Shown: positions 44,674 through 53,497 of the stretch, piece after piece
How the letters are laid out: the number at the start of each line of letters is the position of its first letter
How positions within the stretch are numbered: the stretch's first letter is position 1
Notes under the pieces: generated by a model
What the model was told of the DNA's origin: nothing
The model's input: the letters and a program-made list of their open reading frames with translations, nothing else
Database searches by the model: none
Position numbers and translations under genes: made by a program
Source of the DNA: Rubrivirga sp. SAORIC476
GTDB lineage: Bacteria; Bacteroidota; Rhodothermia; Rhodothermales; Rubricoccaceae
Direction of reading: 5' to 3'
Length of the DNA stretch: 64,000 nt
Assembly (NCBI RefSeq): GCF_002283555.1
Contig: NZ_MVOI01000002.1
Location: 248,001-312,000, forward strand

Positions 44674-45642
44674 TCACGCATGGGCGGCGACGGCCGGCAC
44701 CCGCTGAGGTGCAGGCGCCGTGCTCGCCTCGGACACCACCTCGGCGGCCTCGGTCGCGGGGGCGGCCCTGCGGAGCGCGAGGTCCCAGTGGGCCCAGGCC
44801 CACGGCTCGGCCCGGATGAACGCCTCCATGCGGTCCAGCACCGCGCGCTCGTGGCTCGGGATCGGCCCCTCGACGTCCACCCACGGGACGCCATCCTGAA
44901 TGCCACCGGTGAGGACGTAGACCGGCGCGTCCGCGGCACGCGCGAGGCGGGCGGCGCCGGTGGGAAGGGGCACCGACAGGCCGAGAAGCGACTGGTTCGG
45001 CACGGCGCCCGGCTCGACGATTACGTCCTGCAGGATGAGCAGCGGCGTGCCCGAGCGCAGCGCCCGGAGGTACTGCGTCACGCTTCCGCCAGGGACCAGC
45101 TGGGTGGCCGAGAAGGCCTCGTCGCGAACTCGCGCCTTCTCGGCGATCCAGCGCTGCGTGACGTCCGGCACCTCCGACGGCAACGCCCCCCCCTCACCAC
45201 TGAACGGAATCCGGACGAAGCGGCACCGGGTCTCCGTCGTCCAGATGCCCATGCGGACGGTCCCGAAGGCGCTCCACGACACGAGAACGGACGCACCCTC
45301 CAGCTCGGCCCAGGCGGCAGCGCCGGGCCGAACCTGGATCGGCACGTCAGGCTGGAGGTAGCTGAAGGTCTCGCGGAGCCGCGACCGCACTTCCCGGATG
45401 CAGTAGCGGATCAGCGGGAGTCCCGTCGCCGGCTCGCCCAGTTGCCGCAGATAGCGGCGCCGATGGTGCCCCCCGAACAGAACGAGCAGCAGCCCCATCG
45501 GGACGGCCAGTACCCCACCGAGGCGGTCCAGCGTCCGGAACGGCACTCGTTGTGCGAGCGGGCGCACGCCGAGGTAGAACACTCCGTGCACGGCTCTCCA
45601 GAGAACCCGCTTCAGTCGGAGTGAGGGGGAAACGTTGGCCAT
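44674..45642 (-). CDS. LpxL/HtrB-like acyltransferase-family protein with a degenerate active-site motif
   Basis: From ATG 45642 it is 322 residues. The layout resembles lipid A lauroyl acyltransferases: N-terminal RAVHGVFYLGVRPLAQRVPFRTLDRLGG, a middle VLVSWSAFGTVRM, and a later PVYVLTGGIQDGVPWVDVEGPIP. In functional members the middle segment has the HX4(D/E) dyad (HFGNWE). Here the aligned residues are A125 and R130, so both catalytic residues seem to be lost. It may be a pseudoenzyme or may use other residues. The C-terminal ~30 residues are Ala-rich. Confidence 0.6.
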   Translation of the reverse strand: MANVSPSLRLKRVLWRAVHGVFYLGVRPLAQRVPFRTLDRLGGVLAVPMGLLLVLFGGHHRRRYLRQLGEPATGLPLIRYCIREVRSRLRETFSYLQPDVPIQVRPGAAAWAELEGASVLVSWSAFGTVRMGIWTTETRCRFVRIPFSGEGGALPSEVPDVTQRWIAEKARVRDEAFSATQLVPGGSVTQYLRALRSGTPLLILQDVIVEPGAVPNQSLLGLSVPLPTGAARLARAADAPVYVLTGGIQDGVPWVDVEGPIPSHERAVLDRMEAFIRAEPWAWAHWDLALRRAAPATEAAEVVSEASTAPAPQRVPAVAAHA

Positions 45643-45766
45643 GCGCGTAGAAGGGACAGCCGTCTCTCCCCGCGAATCCCGTCCCAGGCCCGGAGTCGGC
45701 CCCGGCACGAGCCTAGTTTGTCACGTTCCGGTTCCCCTCTGCCTCCATACGCCCCCCTCCGCTACC

Positions 45767-46321
45767 GTGACTGCAAAGCCGCCCTCCGTCGGCACGTGTC
45801 GAATGAACGAGCTCGTGTTGCCGAACGACACCAACACGCTCGGCAACCTGATGGGAGGGCGGCTGCTGCACTTCATGGACGTGTGCGCCGCCATCGCCGC
45901 CCAACGCCACTCCAACCGGACGGTCGTGACGGCGAGCGTGGACTCGGTCGACTTCCGCGCCGCGGTTCGTCTCGGGGAAGTCGTGGTGCTGGAGGCGGCC
46001 GTCACGCGCGCGTTCACGACCTCGATGGAGGTCGGCATCGAGGTCTGGGCCGAGGACAACGCGACGGGCGAGCGCCGCCACTGCAACCGGGCGTTCTACA
46101 CCTTCGTGGCGGTCGACCAGAGCGGACGCCCGATCCCGGTGCCGCCGCTGGCCCCCGAGACCGACGAGGAGCAGGCGCGCTACGACGCCGCCGCCCGGCG
46201 CCGCGAGCTGCGCCTCGTCCTGGCCGGTCGCCTCCGCCTCGACGAGGCCGACGACCTCCGGGAGCACCTCAATGCGCTCCCTCTCGACCCACCGGAGAGC
46301 GAGAGGGAGCCCGGCGGCTGA
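45767..46321 (+). CDS. Acyl-CoA thioesterase (hotdog fold, YciA/BACH-like)
   Basis: From GTG 45767 it is 184 residues, cytosolic. Family pattern: MNELVLPNDTNTLGNLMGGRLLHFMDVCAAIAAQRHS near the start, with the catalytic Asn/Asp and the GG loop, then VDSVDFRAAVRLGEVVVLEAAVTRAFTTSMEVGIEVWAED. GTG is preferred because TAKPPSV before the core is the usual N-terminus of these enzymes. TAGTTTG upstream (45714-45720) may be part of a -7 element. Confidence 0.87.
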   Translation: MTAKPPSVGTCRMNELVLPNDTNTLGNLMGGRLLHFMDVCAAIAAQRHSNRTVVTASVDSVDFRAAVRLGEVVVLEAAVTRAFTTSMEVGIEVWAEDNATGERRHCNRAFYTFVAVDQSGRPIPVPPLAPETDEEQARYDAAARRRELRLVLAGRLRLDEADDLREHLNALPLDPPESEREPGG

Positions 46322-46361
46322 CTGCGCGTTGATGGGGGCCCACCACCCTTCCCCTCTCTCC

Positions 46362-46784
46362 ATGCGTCCTCTCTTCGTTCTCACGCTGGCTCTCGTCTTC
46401 GCCGCCCCCGCCTCCGCCCAGTTCGCCATCGGCGGCCAGGTCGGCGACCCGACGGGCCTCTCTCTCAAGTTCGGCCAGGGGGCTGGCTCCGTGATCCTGG
46501 CGGTCGGCTGGGACCTCGACGAGTCGGTCTCCGCTGAAGGCCACTACCTGCTCCGCGAGCGCCGTCTCCAGGGATCGCGGACTGCGTCCGTGTTCTACGG
46601 CCCCGGCCTGTTCGTCCGCACCGGCGGCCCGACCGACGACTTCGGCGTGAGCCTGGGAGTCGGCCTGGAAGTCGACCTGGTCCCTGAGATCGAGATCTAC
46701 GGCCTCGTCTCCCCGCGCCTCCAGCTGATCGAGGACACCGACTTCGACCTCGGAGCCGGGCTCGGCCTCCGGTTCAAGCTGTAG
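46362..46784 (+). CDS. Small outer-membrane-like beta protein
   Basis: From ATG 46362 it is 140 residues with signal peptide MRPLFVLTLALVFAAPASAQ. The mature part has alternating beta strands (FAIGGQVGDPTGLSLKFG, SVILAVGWDLDESVSAEGHYLL, SVFYGPGLFVRTG) and ends GAGLGLRFKL, like a short membrane barrel or a fragment of one. Downstream of the thioesterase and 8 bp before the B12-binding gene. Confidence 0.65.
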   Translation: MRPLFVLTLALVFAAPASAQFAIGGQVGDPTGLSLKFGQGAGSVILAVGWDLDESVSAEGHYLLRERRLQGSRTASVFYGPGLFVRTGGPTDDFGVSLGVGLEVDLVPEIEIYGLVSPRLQLIEDTDFDLGAGLGLRFKL

Positions 46785-46792
46785 GTTCCAGC

Positions 46793-47215
46793 ATGCCCGA
46801 CACGCTCTCCCGCCCGATCCGCGTCCTCATCGCCAAGGTCGGCCTCGACGGCCACGACCGCGGGGCCAAGGTGGTCGCTGCCGCCCTCCGCGACGCGGGG
46901 ATGGAGGTGATCTACACCGGCCTCCGCAAGACGCCCGAGGTGGTCGTCCGCGCGGCCGAGGAGGAGGACGTGGACGCGGTCGGCGTGTCGATCCTGTCGG
47001 GCGCCCACGGTACCGTGCTGCCCCGCGTGCGGGCGCTGCTCGACGACGCCGGGCTGGACGACGTGCTGCTGGTCGCCGGCGGCACCATCCCATCCGACGA
47101 CGCCGACGACCTGATGGCGCGCGGCATCGTGGACCACGTCTTCACGCCGGGCGCCTCGCTGGCGTCCATCGCCGAGGCCCTGGCGGCCTCCGTCGCCGAG
47201 CGCCGGGGCGACTGA
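46793..47215 (+). CDS. Cobalamin (B12)-binding protein, methylmalonyl-CoA mutase C-terminal-domain type
   Basis: A 140-residue protein with the base-off cobalamin motif D-x-H-x2-G in VGLDGHDRGAKVV (16-28), then VIYTGLRKTPEVVVRAA, VSILSGAHGTVLPRV and the DVLLVAGGTIP strand. No mutase catalytic subunit, MeaB or epimerase lies nearby, so it is a stand-alone domain here, either serving a mutase encoded elsewhere or acting as a B12 sensor. The following SDR begins one base after its stop. Confidence 0.88.
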   Translation: MPDTLSRPIRVLIAKVGLDGHDRGAKVVAAALRDAGMEVIYTGLRKTPEVVVRAAEEEDVDAVGVSILSGAHGTVLPRVRALLDDAGLDDVLLVAGGTIPSDDADDLMARGIVDHVFTPGASLASIAEALAASVAERRGD

Positions 47216-47216
47216 C

Positions 47217-48137
47217 GTGTTCCCGCCCCGCATCCTGATCACGGGCGCCAACGGGCTCGTGGGGCAGGCGCTCACGCGCGCTGCCGCCCGCCTGCCCGGC
47301 GCCGACGTGCTGGCGACCTCGCTGAGCACGGCGGTCGTCCGCACGCGCGGCGGCACGGCCCGCCTCGACGTGCTCGACGGCGACGCGGTGGAGCGAATGA
47401 TCCAGGACTTCGCGCCCGACGTGGTGCTCCACGCCGCCGGGCTGGCGCAGGTGGAAGCCTGCGAGGCCGACCGGGAGGCCTGCTGGGCCCTCAACGTGGA
47501 CGCCGTCGCGACGATGGCGGCGGCCTGCCAGCGCCACGGCGCGCGCCTCGTGCTGCCGTCGACCGACTTCGTGTTCGACGGCACCGCCGGGCCCTACGCG
47601 GAGACCGCACGCCCGGCGCCGCTCAACGCGTACGGACGCTCGAAGCTGGCCGCCGAGAACGCCCTCAAGGCGTCGCGGCTGACCGACTGGGCCGTCGCGC
47701 GGACGACGCTCGTGTTCGGCGCCCCTGCGGGCGTCGTGCCGCGGCTCGACCTCGTCCGCTGGCTGATCCGCGAGTTGCGCGCCGGGCGCCCCGTCCGCGT
47801 CGCCGCCGACCAGCTCCGCACCCCGACCTACGACGACGACCTCGCCGACGGCATCCTGCGGATCGTGCGCTTCCGGCGCTCGGGCGTGTTCCACCTCTCG
47901 GGCCGCGAGAGCCTGTCCATCCTCGGCGTGGCCCACCGCGTCGCCGAGGCGTTCGACCTCGACGCCGGGCTGATCGCGCCCGCGACGACCGCCGCGTTGC
48001 ATCCGGGCGCGCCGCGTCCGCTCCAGGGCGGCCTGCTGATCCTTCGCGCGGAGAGCGAGTTGGGCTTCCGTCCCCGCTCACTGGACGCCGCGCTCGACGC
48101 CGTCCGCGACCGGCTCGGGCTGGACGCTCCCGCCTGA
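47217..48137 (+). CDS. RfbD-like NAD(P)-dependent sugar-nucleotide oxidoreductase (SDR)
   Basis: From GTG 47217 it is 306 residues. The Rossmann motif ILITGANGLVGQAL, the substrate region VVLHAAGLAQVEACEADRE, catalytic Y-x3-K in NAYGRSKLAAE, and LPSTDFVFDGTAGPY match dTDP-4-dehydrorhamnose reductase-like proteins. It could reduce a deoxysugar nucleotide for surface polysaccharide. No RmlA/B/C genes are here, so the exact substrate is unknown. Confidence 0.82.
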   Translation: MFPPRILITGANGLVGQALTRAAARLPGADVLATSLSTAVVRTRGGTARLDVLDGDAVERMIQDFAPDVVLHAAGLAQVEACEADREACWALNVDAVATMAAACQRHGARLVLPSTDFVFDGTAGPYAETARPAPLNAYGRSKLAAENALKASRLTDWAVARTTLVFGAPAGVVPRLDLVRWLIRELRAGRPVRVAADQLRTPTYDDDLADGILRIVRFRRSGVFHLSGRESLSILGVAHRVAEAFDLDAGLIAPATTAALHPGAPRPLQGGLLILRAESELGFRPRSLDAALDAVRDRLGLDAPA

Positions 48138-48141
48138 CCTA

Positions 48142-48549
48142 CTACTGGTCGGCCGGGACGAAGAAGACCTGGGCGTCCACGCTGTCCGGGAGAACGACCA
48201 AGAAGGCGCCCTCGCGCCGCAGCACGGACGTCCCGCTGAGGTAACGCTCCAGCTCGACCGTACCGACCGGGCAGCCCCGCCGCGTGCACGCCAGCGCGTC
48301 GGTGACCGTGAGCACGCTGTCGCGGACCGTGTAGCGACCCGAGCACTGGTTGCAGGAGGCGATCGCGAGCGAGCCCTCCGGCCCGAACGAAACCTGCTGG
48401 CCCGACCCGCGCACCACCGCGGCATCCGTCGGGACGATCCGTTCGAGCGACCAGGTGGTGCCCGGCAGGTCAGAGGCCGCGCCGACGGCCGGGGCAGGCT
48501 GGCACGCCGCGAGGAGCAGAACGGGGACGAGAGCGAGGAGGACGCGCAC
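48142..48549 (-). CDS. META-domain (HslJ-like) lipoprotein
   Basis: From GTG 48549 it is 135 residues with a lipoprotein signal (VRVLLALVPVLLLAACQ) and lipidated cysteine C16. The mature part has the META pattern: GTTWSLERIVP, then VSFGPEGSLAIASCNQCSGRYTVRDSVLTVTDALACTRRGC, with four cysteines in two pairs that probably form disulfides. It converges with the SDR gene (4-bp gap). Often stress-related, but no function can be assigned. Confidence 0.78.
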   Translation of the reverse strand: MRVLLALVPVLLLAACQPAPAVGAASDLPGTTWSLERIVPTDAAVVRGSGQQVSFGPEGSLAIASCNQCSGRYTVRDSVLTVTDALACTRRGCPVGTVELERYLSGTSVLRREGAFLVVLPDSVDAQVFFVPADQ

Positions 48550-48671
48550 GGGAGGCTCGGGGGGAGACGCCGAAAGGTACTGGAGAGCCGGACCTGGATC
48601 CCAGCGTCCGTCCCCCGGGCGGAGAGCCTGCGAAGGCGCCCGCCTCGGGGCCGCCGCCGACCGAGCCGGGC

Positions 48672-48679
48672 TAGCTTTG
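48672..48679 (+). promoter_or_regulatory. -7 element (TAGCTTTG) for serS
   Basis: Exact TAnnTTTG match 23 bp before the serS ATG. It sits immediately after an imperfect GCCCG-C-CTCGG / CCGAG-C-CGGGC inverted repeat (48639-48671). Confidence 0.55.
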
Positions 48680-48702
48680 CGCACCGCTTCTCCCCGACCG
48701 TG

Positions 48703-49977
48703 ATGATCGACCTCGACCTCCTCCGCGACGACCCCGACCGCGTGCGCCGCTCGATGGAGGCCAAGCGCCTCGGCGACCCCGCCACCGTCGGCCTGGCGCT
48801 CGACCTCGACACGCGCCGCCGCGAGGCCGTCACCACGCTCAACCGCGTCCAGCAGCGCCAGGGCGAGTTGGGCCGCGAGATCGGCCCGCTGATGAAGGCG
48901 GGCAAGCGCGACGAGGCCGCCTCGCTCCTGGCCGAGTCGAACGCGGTCAAGGCCCAGGCCAGGGACCTGGAAGAGACCGTCCGCGGGCTGGACGCCGAGT
49001 TGCGGGACGCCATGCTGGCCATCCCCAACCCGATCCACGAGAGCGTGCCGGTCGGCGGCGAGGACGCCAACGTGGTCGAGGCCGAGATCGGCGAGGTCCC
49101 GACGTTCGACTTCGAGCCCCTCCCCCACTGGGACCTCTGCGAGCGCCACGGGCTGGTCGACTTCGAGCGTGGCGCCAAGGTCACCGGCGCGGGCTTCCCG
49201 TTCTACATCGGCCAGGGCGCGCGGCTGCAGCGGGCGCTCATCGCCCTCTTCCTCGACCTCGCCACCGAGGCGGGCTACACCGAGGTGCAGGCGCCGATCC
49301 TGGTCAATGAGGCCTCGGGCATCGGGACGGGGCAGCTCCCGGACAAGGAGGGGCAGATGTACCACACGGCCGCCGACGACCTCTACATGGTCCCGACCGC
49401 CGAGGTGCCGCTGACCAACTACCTCCGCGACGAGATCCTGCCGCCGGACGTCCTCCCCATCAAGTACACCGGCTACACGCCCTGCTTTCGCCGCGAGGCG
49501 GGCAGCTACGGCAAGGACGTGCGCGGGCTAAACCGGCTCCACCAGTTCGACAAGGTCGAGCTGGTCCGGTTCGTCCGCCCCGAGGAGAGCTACGACCACC
49601 TGGAGCAGCTTCGCGAGGACGCCGAGCGCGCGGTGCAGGCGCTGGACCTCCCCTACCGCCGCCTCGTGCTCGCCTCGGGCGACCTCGGCGTGACGCAGGC
49701 CAAGACGTACGACCTGGAGGTCTGGAGCGCGGGCCAGGGCCGCTGGCTGGAGGTCTCGTCGGTGTCCAACTTCGAGTCCTACCAGGCGCGACGGGCCAAC
49801 GTGCGCTTCCGCCCGGCCGAGGGCGAGAAGCCGCAGTTCGTCCACACCCTCAACGGGTCGGGGCTGGCGCTGCCGCGCATCGTGGCGGCGCTGCTGGAGA
49901 ACGGCCAGCAGGCCGATGGCTCCATCGTGCTGCCCGAGCGCCTGGCGGCGTACGCCGGATTCGACCGGATCGGCTAG
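48703..49977 (+). CDS. serS: Seryl-tRNA synthetase
   Basis: Class II synthetase of 424 residues from ATG 48703 (a GTG directly before it could also serve). The N-terminal coiled-coil arm for tRNA(Ser) spans about 28-100 (VGLALDLDTRRREAVTTLNRVQQRQ). The catalytic core has motif 2 YTPCFRREAGSYGKDVRGLNRLHQFDKVELVRF and motif 3 TLNGSGLALPRIVAALLEN, both intact. Monocistronic, ending at the 12-bp-stem terminator. Confidence 0.97.
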   Translation: MIDLDLLRDDPDRVRRSMEAKRLGDPATVGLALDLDTRRREAVTTLNRVQQRQGELGREIGPLMKAGKRDEAASLLAESNAVKAQARDLEETVRGLDAELRDAMLAIPNPIHESVPVGGEDANVVEAEIGEVPTFDFEPLPHWDLCERHGLVDFERGAKVTGAGFPFYIGQGARLQRALIALFLDLATEAGYTEVQAPILVNEASGIGTGQLPDKEGQMYHTAADDLYMVPTAEVPLTNYLRDEILPPDVLPIKYTGYTPCFRREAGSYGKDVRGLNRLHQFDKVELVRFVRPEESYDHLEQLREDAERAVQALDLPYRRLVLASGDLGVTQAKTYDLEVWSAGQGRWLEVSSVSNFESYQARRANVRFRPAEGEKPQFVHTLNGSGLALPRIVAALLENGQQADGSIVLPERLAAYAGFDRIG

Positions 49978-49983
49978 CCCCAT

Positions 49984-50015
49984 CGCCCGCCTCGGCACGA
50001 CGGCCGAGGCGGGCG
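49984..50015. terminator. Bidirectional terminator hairpin, 12-bp stem
   Basis: CGCCCGCCTCGG (49984-49995) pairs perfectly with CCGAGGCGGGCG (50004-50015) over an 8-base loop, between the convergent serS and mscL genes. It is the longest-looped member of the recurring family. Confidence 0.7.
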
Positions 50016-50022
50016 GGGTCGG

Positions 50023-50457
50023 CTACGGCTGCCGGGCGACGAGCGCGTCGCGGATCTCGGTGAGCAACACCTGATCGGCCGTCAGCTCCGGGGCGGCCTC
50101 GGTCTCGGGCGTCTCCTCCTTCTGGAGGTTGTTGATCCAGCGGACCACGAAGAAGATCGAGAGCGCGACCAGGAAGAAGGTCACGATGCTGTTGATCAGC
50201 GTGCCCCACTGGAGCACGACGGCGCCCGCCTCCTGAGCGGCGGCCAGCGTGGCGTAGGGCCCCGGCGTCGCGCCCTCCTTGAGGACGGAGAAGATGTTGG
50301 TGAAGTCGACCCCGCCGATCAGCAGCCCGACGAGCGGCATCACAATGCCGTCGACGAGCGACGAGACGATGGTCGCGAACGCCGCGCCGAGCACGAGGCC
50401 AACGGCCAGGTCGATGACGTTGCCTTTCACGGCGAACGTCTTGAACTCATTCCACAT
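50023..50457 (-). CDS. mscL: Large-conductance mechanosensitive channel
   Basis: From ATG 50457 it is 144 residues. MscL layout: amphipathic N-helix MWNEFKTFAVKGNVIDLAVGLVLGAAFATIVSSLV with pore-lining TM1, a periplasmic loop, TM2 (GTLINSIVTFFLVALSIFFVVRWINNLQK) and a C-terminal helix (ADQVLLTEIRDALVAR). Releases solutes on osmotic downshock. The TTG-N20-CATCTTCC promoter lies upstream. Confidence 0.96.
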   Translation of the reverse strand: MWNEFKTFAVKGNVIDLAVGLVLGAAFATIVSSLVDGIVMPLVGLLIGGVDFTNIFSVLKEGATPGPYATLAAAQEAGAVVLQWGTLINSIVTFFLVALSIFFVVRWINNLQKEETPETEAAPELTADQVLLTEIRDALVARQP

Positions 50458-50482
50458 AAGGAGAGTGGTGGGTGAAGGAGCC

Positions 50483-50513
50483 GGAAGATGCGCCCGTCCC
50501 GCGCTCTTGCCAA
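50483..50513 (-). promoter_or_regulatory. Promoter TTG-N20-CATCTTCC for mscL
   Basis: Minus-strand TTG at 50511-50513 and CATCTTCC at 50483-50490, separated by 20 bp, 26 bp before the mscL ATG. The -7 half departs from TAnnTTTG at the first T and the end. Confidence 0.4.
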
Positions 50514-50591
50514 CTCTGGCGCTCACTGCCCCGGATGGGTGACTGGCTCGGCATCCCTCGGAGCGCGACGACAGGCGGCACCGACGACAAA

Positions 50592-50624
50592 GCGCCCGCC
50601 CCGGCACGAAGCCGAGGCGGGCGC
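50592..50624 (-). terminator. Terminator after pnp (9-bp stem plus inner 4-bp stem)
   Basis: GCGCCCGCC pairs with GGCGGGCGC, and inside it CGGC pairs with GCCG. On the minus strand it is followed by TTTG, 36 bp after the pnp stop. It shares the GCCGAGGCGGGCG core of the recurring hairpin. Confidence 0.6.
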
Positions 50625-50659
50625 AGTCCTGTCAGCGGACGAGCCGCTGGGGTCGAGGC

Positions 50660-52912
50660 TTAGTCGCGGCGACGGCCACGACCGCGGCCACCGCCGCTCC
50701 GGCCACCGCCGTCACGGCTGCCCCGCTCCTCGCGGCGCTTCGCCATCTCGGCCTTCTCCTCCTCGGTGGGCTCCGGGAGGAACGGCTTGCGGCTGACGCG
50801 CAGCTTGCCACCGTCGCGGATCTCGATGAGCTGGACCTCCAGCTTGTCGCCCACCTGGCACTCGTCGGCCGGGTCGTTGACGTAGCCGTGGGCCATCTCG
50901 GAGACGTGCAGCATGGCCTCCTTGCCCGGCATGATCTCGAGGATCGCGCCGAAGGGCAGCAGGTTCTTGACTGTGCCGGTGTACTTCTCACCGACCTCCG
51001 GCTGCGTCACGATGCCACGGATGATGTCCACGGCCGCGTAGGCCGCATCCATGTCCGGGGCGGCGACGGTCACGTAGCCCTTGCCGTCGCGCTCGTCGAT
51101 GTTGATCTGGGCGCCCGTGTCGGCCTGGATGCCCTTGATGATCTTGCCGCCGGGCCCGATGATGGCGCCGATGAAGTCCTGGTCGATGACGACCTGGATG
51201 AGACGCGGGGCCGAGGGCGAGATGTCCTCGCGGGGCTCGGCGATCGTCTTGGCCATCTCGCCGAGGATGTGCAGGCGACCGGCCTTGGCCTGCTCCAGCG
51301 CGTCGCGCATGGTGCTCATGGCCAGCCCGTCGATCTTGATGTCCATCTGGCAGGCCGTGATGCCGTCCTCGGTGCCACAGAGCTTGAAGTCCATGTCGCC
51401 GAGGTGATCCTCGGTGCCGAGGATGTCGCTCAGGATCTGGATCTTGTCGCCCTCGGCGATCAGGCCCATCGCGATGCCCGCGACCGGCTTGTGGATCGGG
51501 ATGCCCGCGGCCATCATGGCCAGCGAGCCGCCACAGACCGACGCCATCGACGAGGAGCCGTTGGACTCCAGCACGTCCGAGATGATGCGGACGGTGTAGG
51601 GGAACTCCTCCTCACCCGGCATCACCTTCGACAGCGCGCGCTCGGCGAGCATGCCGTGACCGATCTCGCGACGGCTCGGGCCGCGCAGGAACTTGGTCTC
51701 GCCGACGGAGAACGGCGGGAAGCTGTAGTGGAGGTAGAACCGCTTGTCGGTCTGGTCGAAGAGCTGGTCGACGGCCTGGACGTCCCGGCCGGTGCCGAGC
51801 GTGACCATGACGAGCGTCTGCGTCTCGCCGCGGGTGAACACGGCCGAGCCGTGCACCTTCGGGAGGTAGTCGACCTCGGTCCAGATGTCGCGGATCTCAT
51901 CGGTCTTGCGACCGTCGAGGCGTCGGCCCTCGTCGAGGATCATCTCGCGCATCACGCGGGACTCGGCGGCCTTGAACGCCTCCTTGACCTCGCCGACGCC
52001 GAAGCCACCCTCGATCTCAGCGACGGCGTCGTCGCCCTCGCCGAAGAGCTTCGTGATCAGGTTGTCGCGGATCTCCTTGACGCCGCCATAGAAGGCTTCC
52101 TTGGAGTACTCCGAGCGCAGGTGCGCGTCGACGTCGTCCTTGATGTGGCCGTAGATGGTCTCGACGAGCGAGTCGTCCGGGGCGACCGTGCTGTACTCCA
52201 GCGGGGCCGGGGCGCCGTTCTGCTCGTCGCGCTTCCCGACGAACTCGGTGATGCCGGCGACAATGGTCTTGATGGCCTCGAAGCCGAACTCCAGCGCGGC
52301 GACCATGTCGTCCTCGCTGATCTCATCCATCTCGCCCTCGACCATCGCGATCGCGTCGGCCTTGCCGGCCACGATCAAGTCGATATCGGACGCGGTCCGC
52401 TCCTCCGCCGTCGGGAAGAGGATGAACTCACCGTCGACGCGGCCGACGCGGACGTGCGCGGTCGGGCCGTCGAACGGGCTGCCGGAGAGGCTGAGCGCGG
52501 CCGAGGAGCCGATGCCCGCGATCACGTCGGCGTCCATCTCGACGTCAGCGGCCAGGACGTAGTTGAGGACCTGGACCTCGTTCCGGAAGCCGTCCGGGAA
52601 GAGGGGCCGGATGGTGCGGTCGATGAGACGCGCGGTGAGGGTCTCCTTGTCGGAGGGCCGGGCCTCGCGCTTGAAGAAGCCGCCGGGGAAGGCGCCCTTC
52701 GCGGAGAAGCGCTCGCGGTAGTCGACCGTGAGCGGGAAGAAGTGCTGACCGTCGCGGAGGTTGCGGTCGGTGACCGCCGTCGAGAGCACGACGGTGTCGC
52801 CGAGCGAGGTGACGACGGCGCCGTCGGCCTGCTTGGCGAGCTTGCCGGTCTCGAGCGTGATGGTCTTGCCGCCGACCTCGATGGTCTGCGTGATAGCCTG
52901 GGGGGCTGCCAT
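50660..52912 (-). CDS. pnp: Polyribonucleotide nucleotidyltransferase (PNPase)
   Basis: Phosphorolytic 3'-5' exoribonuclease of 750 residues. Two RNase PH domains (first with [42 protein letters not shown]; second with [25 protein letters not shown]) flank a helical linker, followed by a KH domain ([21 protein letters not shown]) and an S1 domain ([20 protein letters not shown]). The extreme C-terminus is Gly/Arg-rich ([19 protein letters not shown]), a probable RNA-binding tail. It follows rpsO, but a strong terminator separates them, so it must have its own promoter or rely on read-through. Confidence 0.97.
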   Translation of the reverse strand: MAAPQAITQTIEVGGKTITLETGKLAKQADGAVVTSLGDTVVLSTAVTDRNLRDGQHFFPLTVDYRERFSAKGAFPGGFFKREARPSDKETLTARLIDRTIRPLFPDGFRNEVQVLNYVLAADVEMDADVIAGIGSSAALSLSGSPFDGPTAHVRVGRVDGEFILFPTAEERTASDIDLIVAGKADAIAMVEGEMDEISEDDMVAALEFGFEAIKTIVAGITEFVGKRDEQNGAPAPLEYSTVAPDDSLVETIYGHIKDDVDAHLRSEYSKEAFYGGVKEIRDNLITKLFGEGDDAVAEIEGGFGVGEVKEAFKAAESRVMREMILDEGRRLDGRKTDEIRDIWTEVDYLPKVHGSAVFTRGETQTLVMVTLGTGRDVQAVDQLFDQTDKRFYLHYSFPPFSVGETKFLRGPSRREIGHGMLAERALSKVMPGEEEFPYTVRIISDVLESNGSSSMASVCGGSLAMMAAGIPIHKPVAGIAMGLIAEGDKIQILSDILGTEDHLGDMDFKLCGTEDGITACQMDIKIDGLAMSTMRDALEQAKAGRLHILGEMAKTIAEPREDISPSAPRLIQVVIDQDFIGAIIGPGGKIIKGIQADTGAQINIDERDGKGYVTVAAPDMDAAYAAVDIIRGIVTQPEVGEKYTGTVKNLLPFGAILEIMPGKEAMLHVSEMAHGYVNDPADECQVGDKLEVQLIEIRDGGKLRVSRKPFLPEPTEEEKAEMAKRREERGSRDGGGRSGGGRGRGRRRD

Positions 52913-53098
52913 GAAGTGTTGGGGTGCGGGCCGGTCTTGTTCGGGCCCTGATGATGCGGACGGTTCGCCGGGGAGTCCGGGAATCCGTTCTCGCGCGCGT
53001 CGGCCCCGGCGTCTCCGAGGCGGGCGGGTGCGAGAACCGATCGCCGGGGGGCGGTCGTCACGCGGAAACGTCCGGCGACCCGAGTGGCGGCCGGAACG

Positions 53099-53133
53099 AA
53101 AACCGGCGGCGCCCCACAGAGAGGCGCCGCCGG
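53099..53133 (-). terminator. Intrinsic terminator between rpsO and pnp
   Basis: CCGGCGGCGCC (53103-53113) pairs perfectly with GGCGCCGCCGG (53123-53133): 11-bp stem, 9-base loop. On the minus strand it is followed by TTTTCGTT. It begins 8 bp after the rpsO stop. Confidence 0.85.
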
Positions 53134-53140
53134 AGGCGGT

Positions 53141-53407
53141 TTAGCGACGGAGACCGAGCTCCGCGATGATGGCGCGGTAGCGGTCGATGTGGTTGTCGCT
53201 GAGGTAGCGGAGCAGGCGGCGCCGCTTGCCGACCATCTTGAGCAGGCCCAGGCGGGACGTGTGGTCCTTCTTGTGGGTCTTGAGGTGCTCGGTCAGCTCG
53301 TTGATGCGAGCCGTGAAGATGGCGATCTGGACTTCCGGCTTGCCGGTGTCCTGGCCGCTCTCTCCGTGCTGCTCGATGATGGTCTGCTTCTTGTCCTTGG
53401 TGATCAT
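53141..53407 (-). CDS. rpsO: 30S ribosomal protein S15
   Basis: From ATG 53407 it is 88 residues, the normal size. Sequence blocks [48 protein letters not shown] and a final [12 protein letters not shown] are diagnostic. S15 binds 16S rRNA early in assembly and in many bacteria represses its own mRNA. The leader here contains two hairpins (53408-53497), compatible with autoregulation. Confidence 0.97.
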   Translation of the reverse strand: MITKDKKQTIIEQHGESGQDTGKPEVQIAIFTARINELTEHLKTHKKDHTSRLGLLKMVGKRRRLLRYLSDNHIDRYRAIIAELGLRR

Positions 53408-53497
53408 GGTCGATCCTCTGCCGATCTTCGATACGGGAGAAGACCGCCCCCCCGATCGGGTTGGGGGGGACAGTCGGGGCACCCTCGTGGTGCGCCC
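53408..53497 (-). promoter_or_regulatory. Structured 5' leader of rpsO (candidate S15 autoregulatory element)
   Basis: The predicted ~85-base leader starts with a hairpin (GGGGCGCACC / GGGTGCCCC, imperfect, 53476-53497). It then has a C-run/G-run hairpin (CCCCCC CAACCCGAT GGGGGG, about 53446-53468) about 40 bases before the ATG. The position matches S15 translational operators in other bacteria; the fold itself is my inference. Confidence 0.45.
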
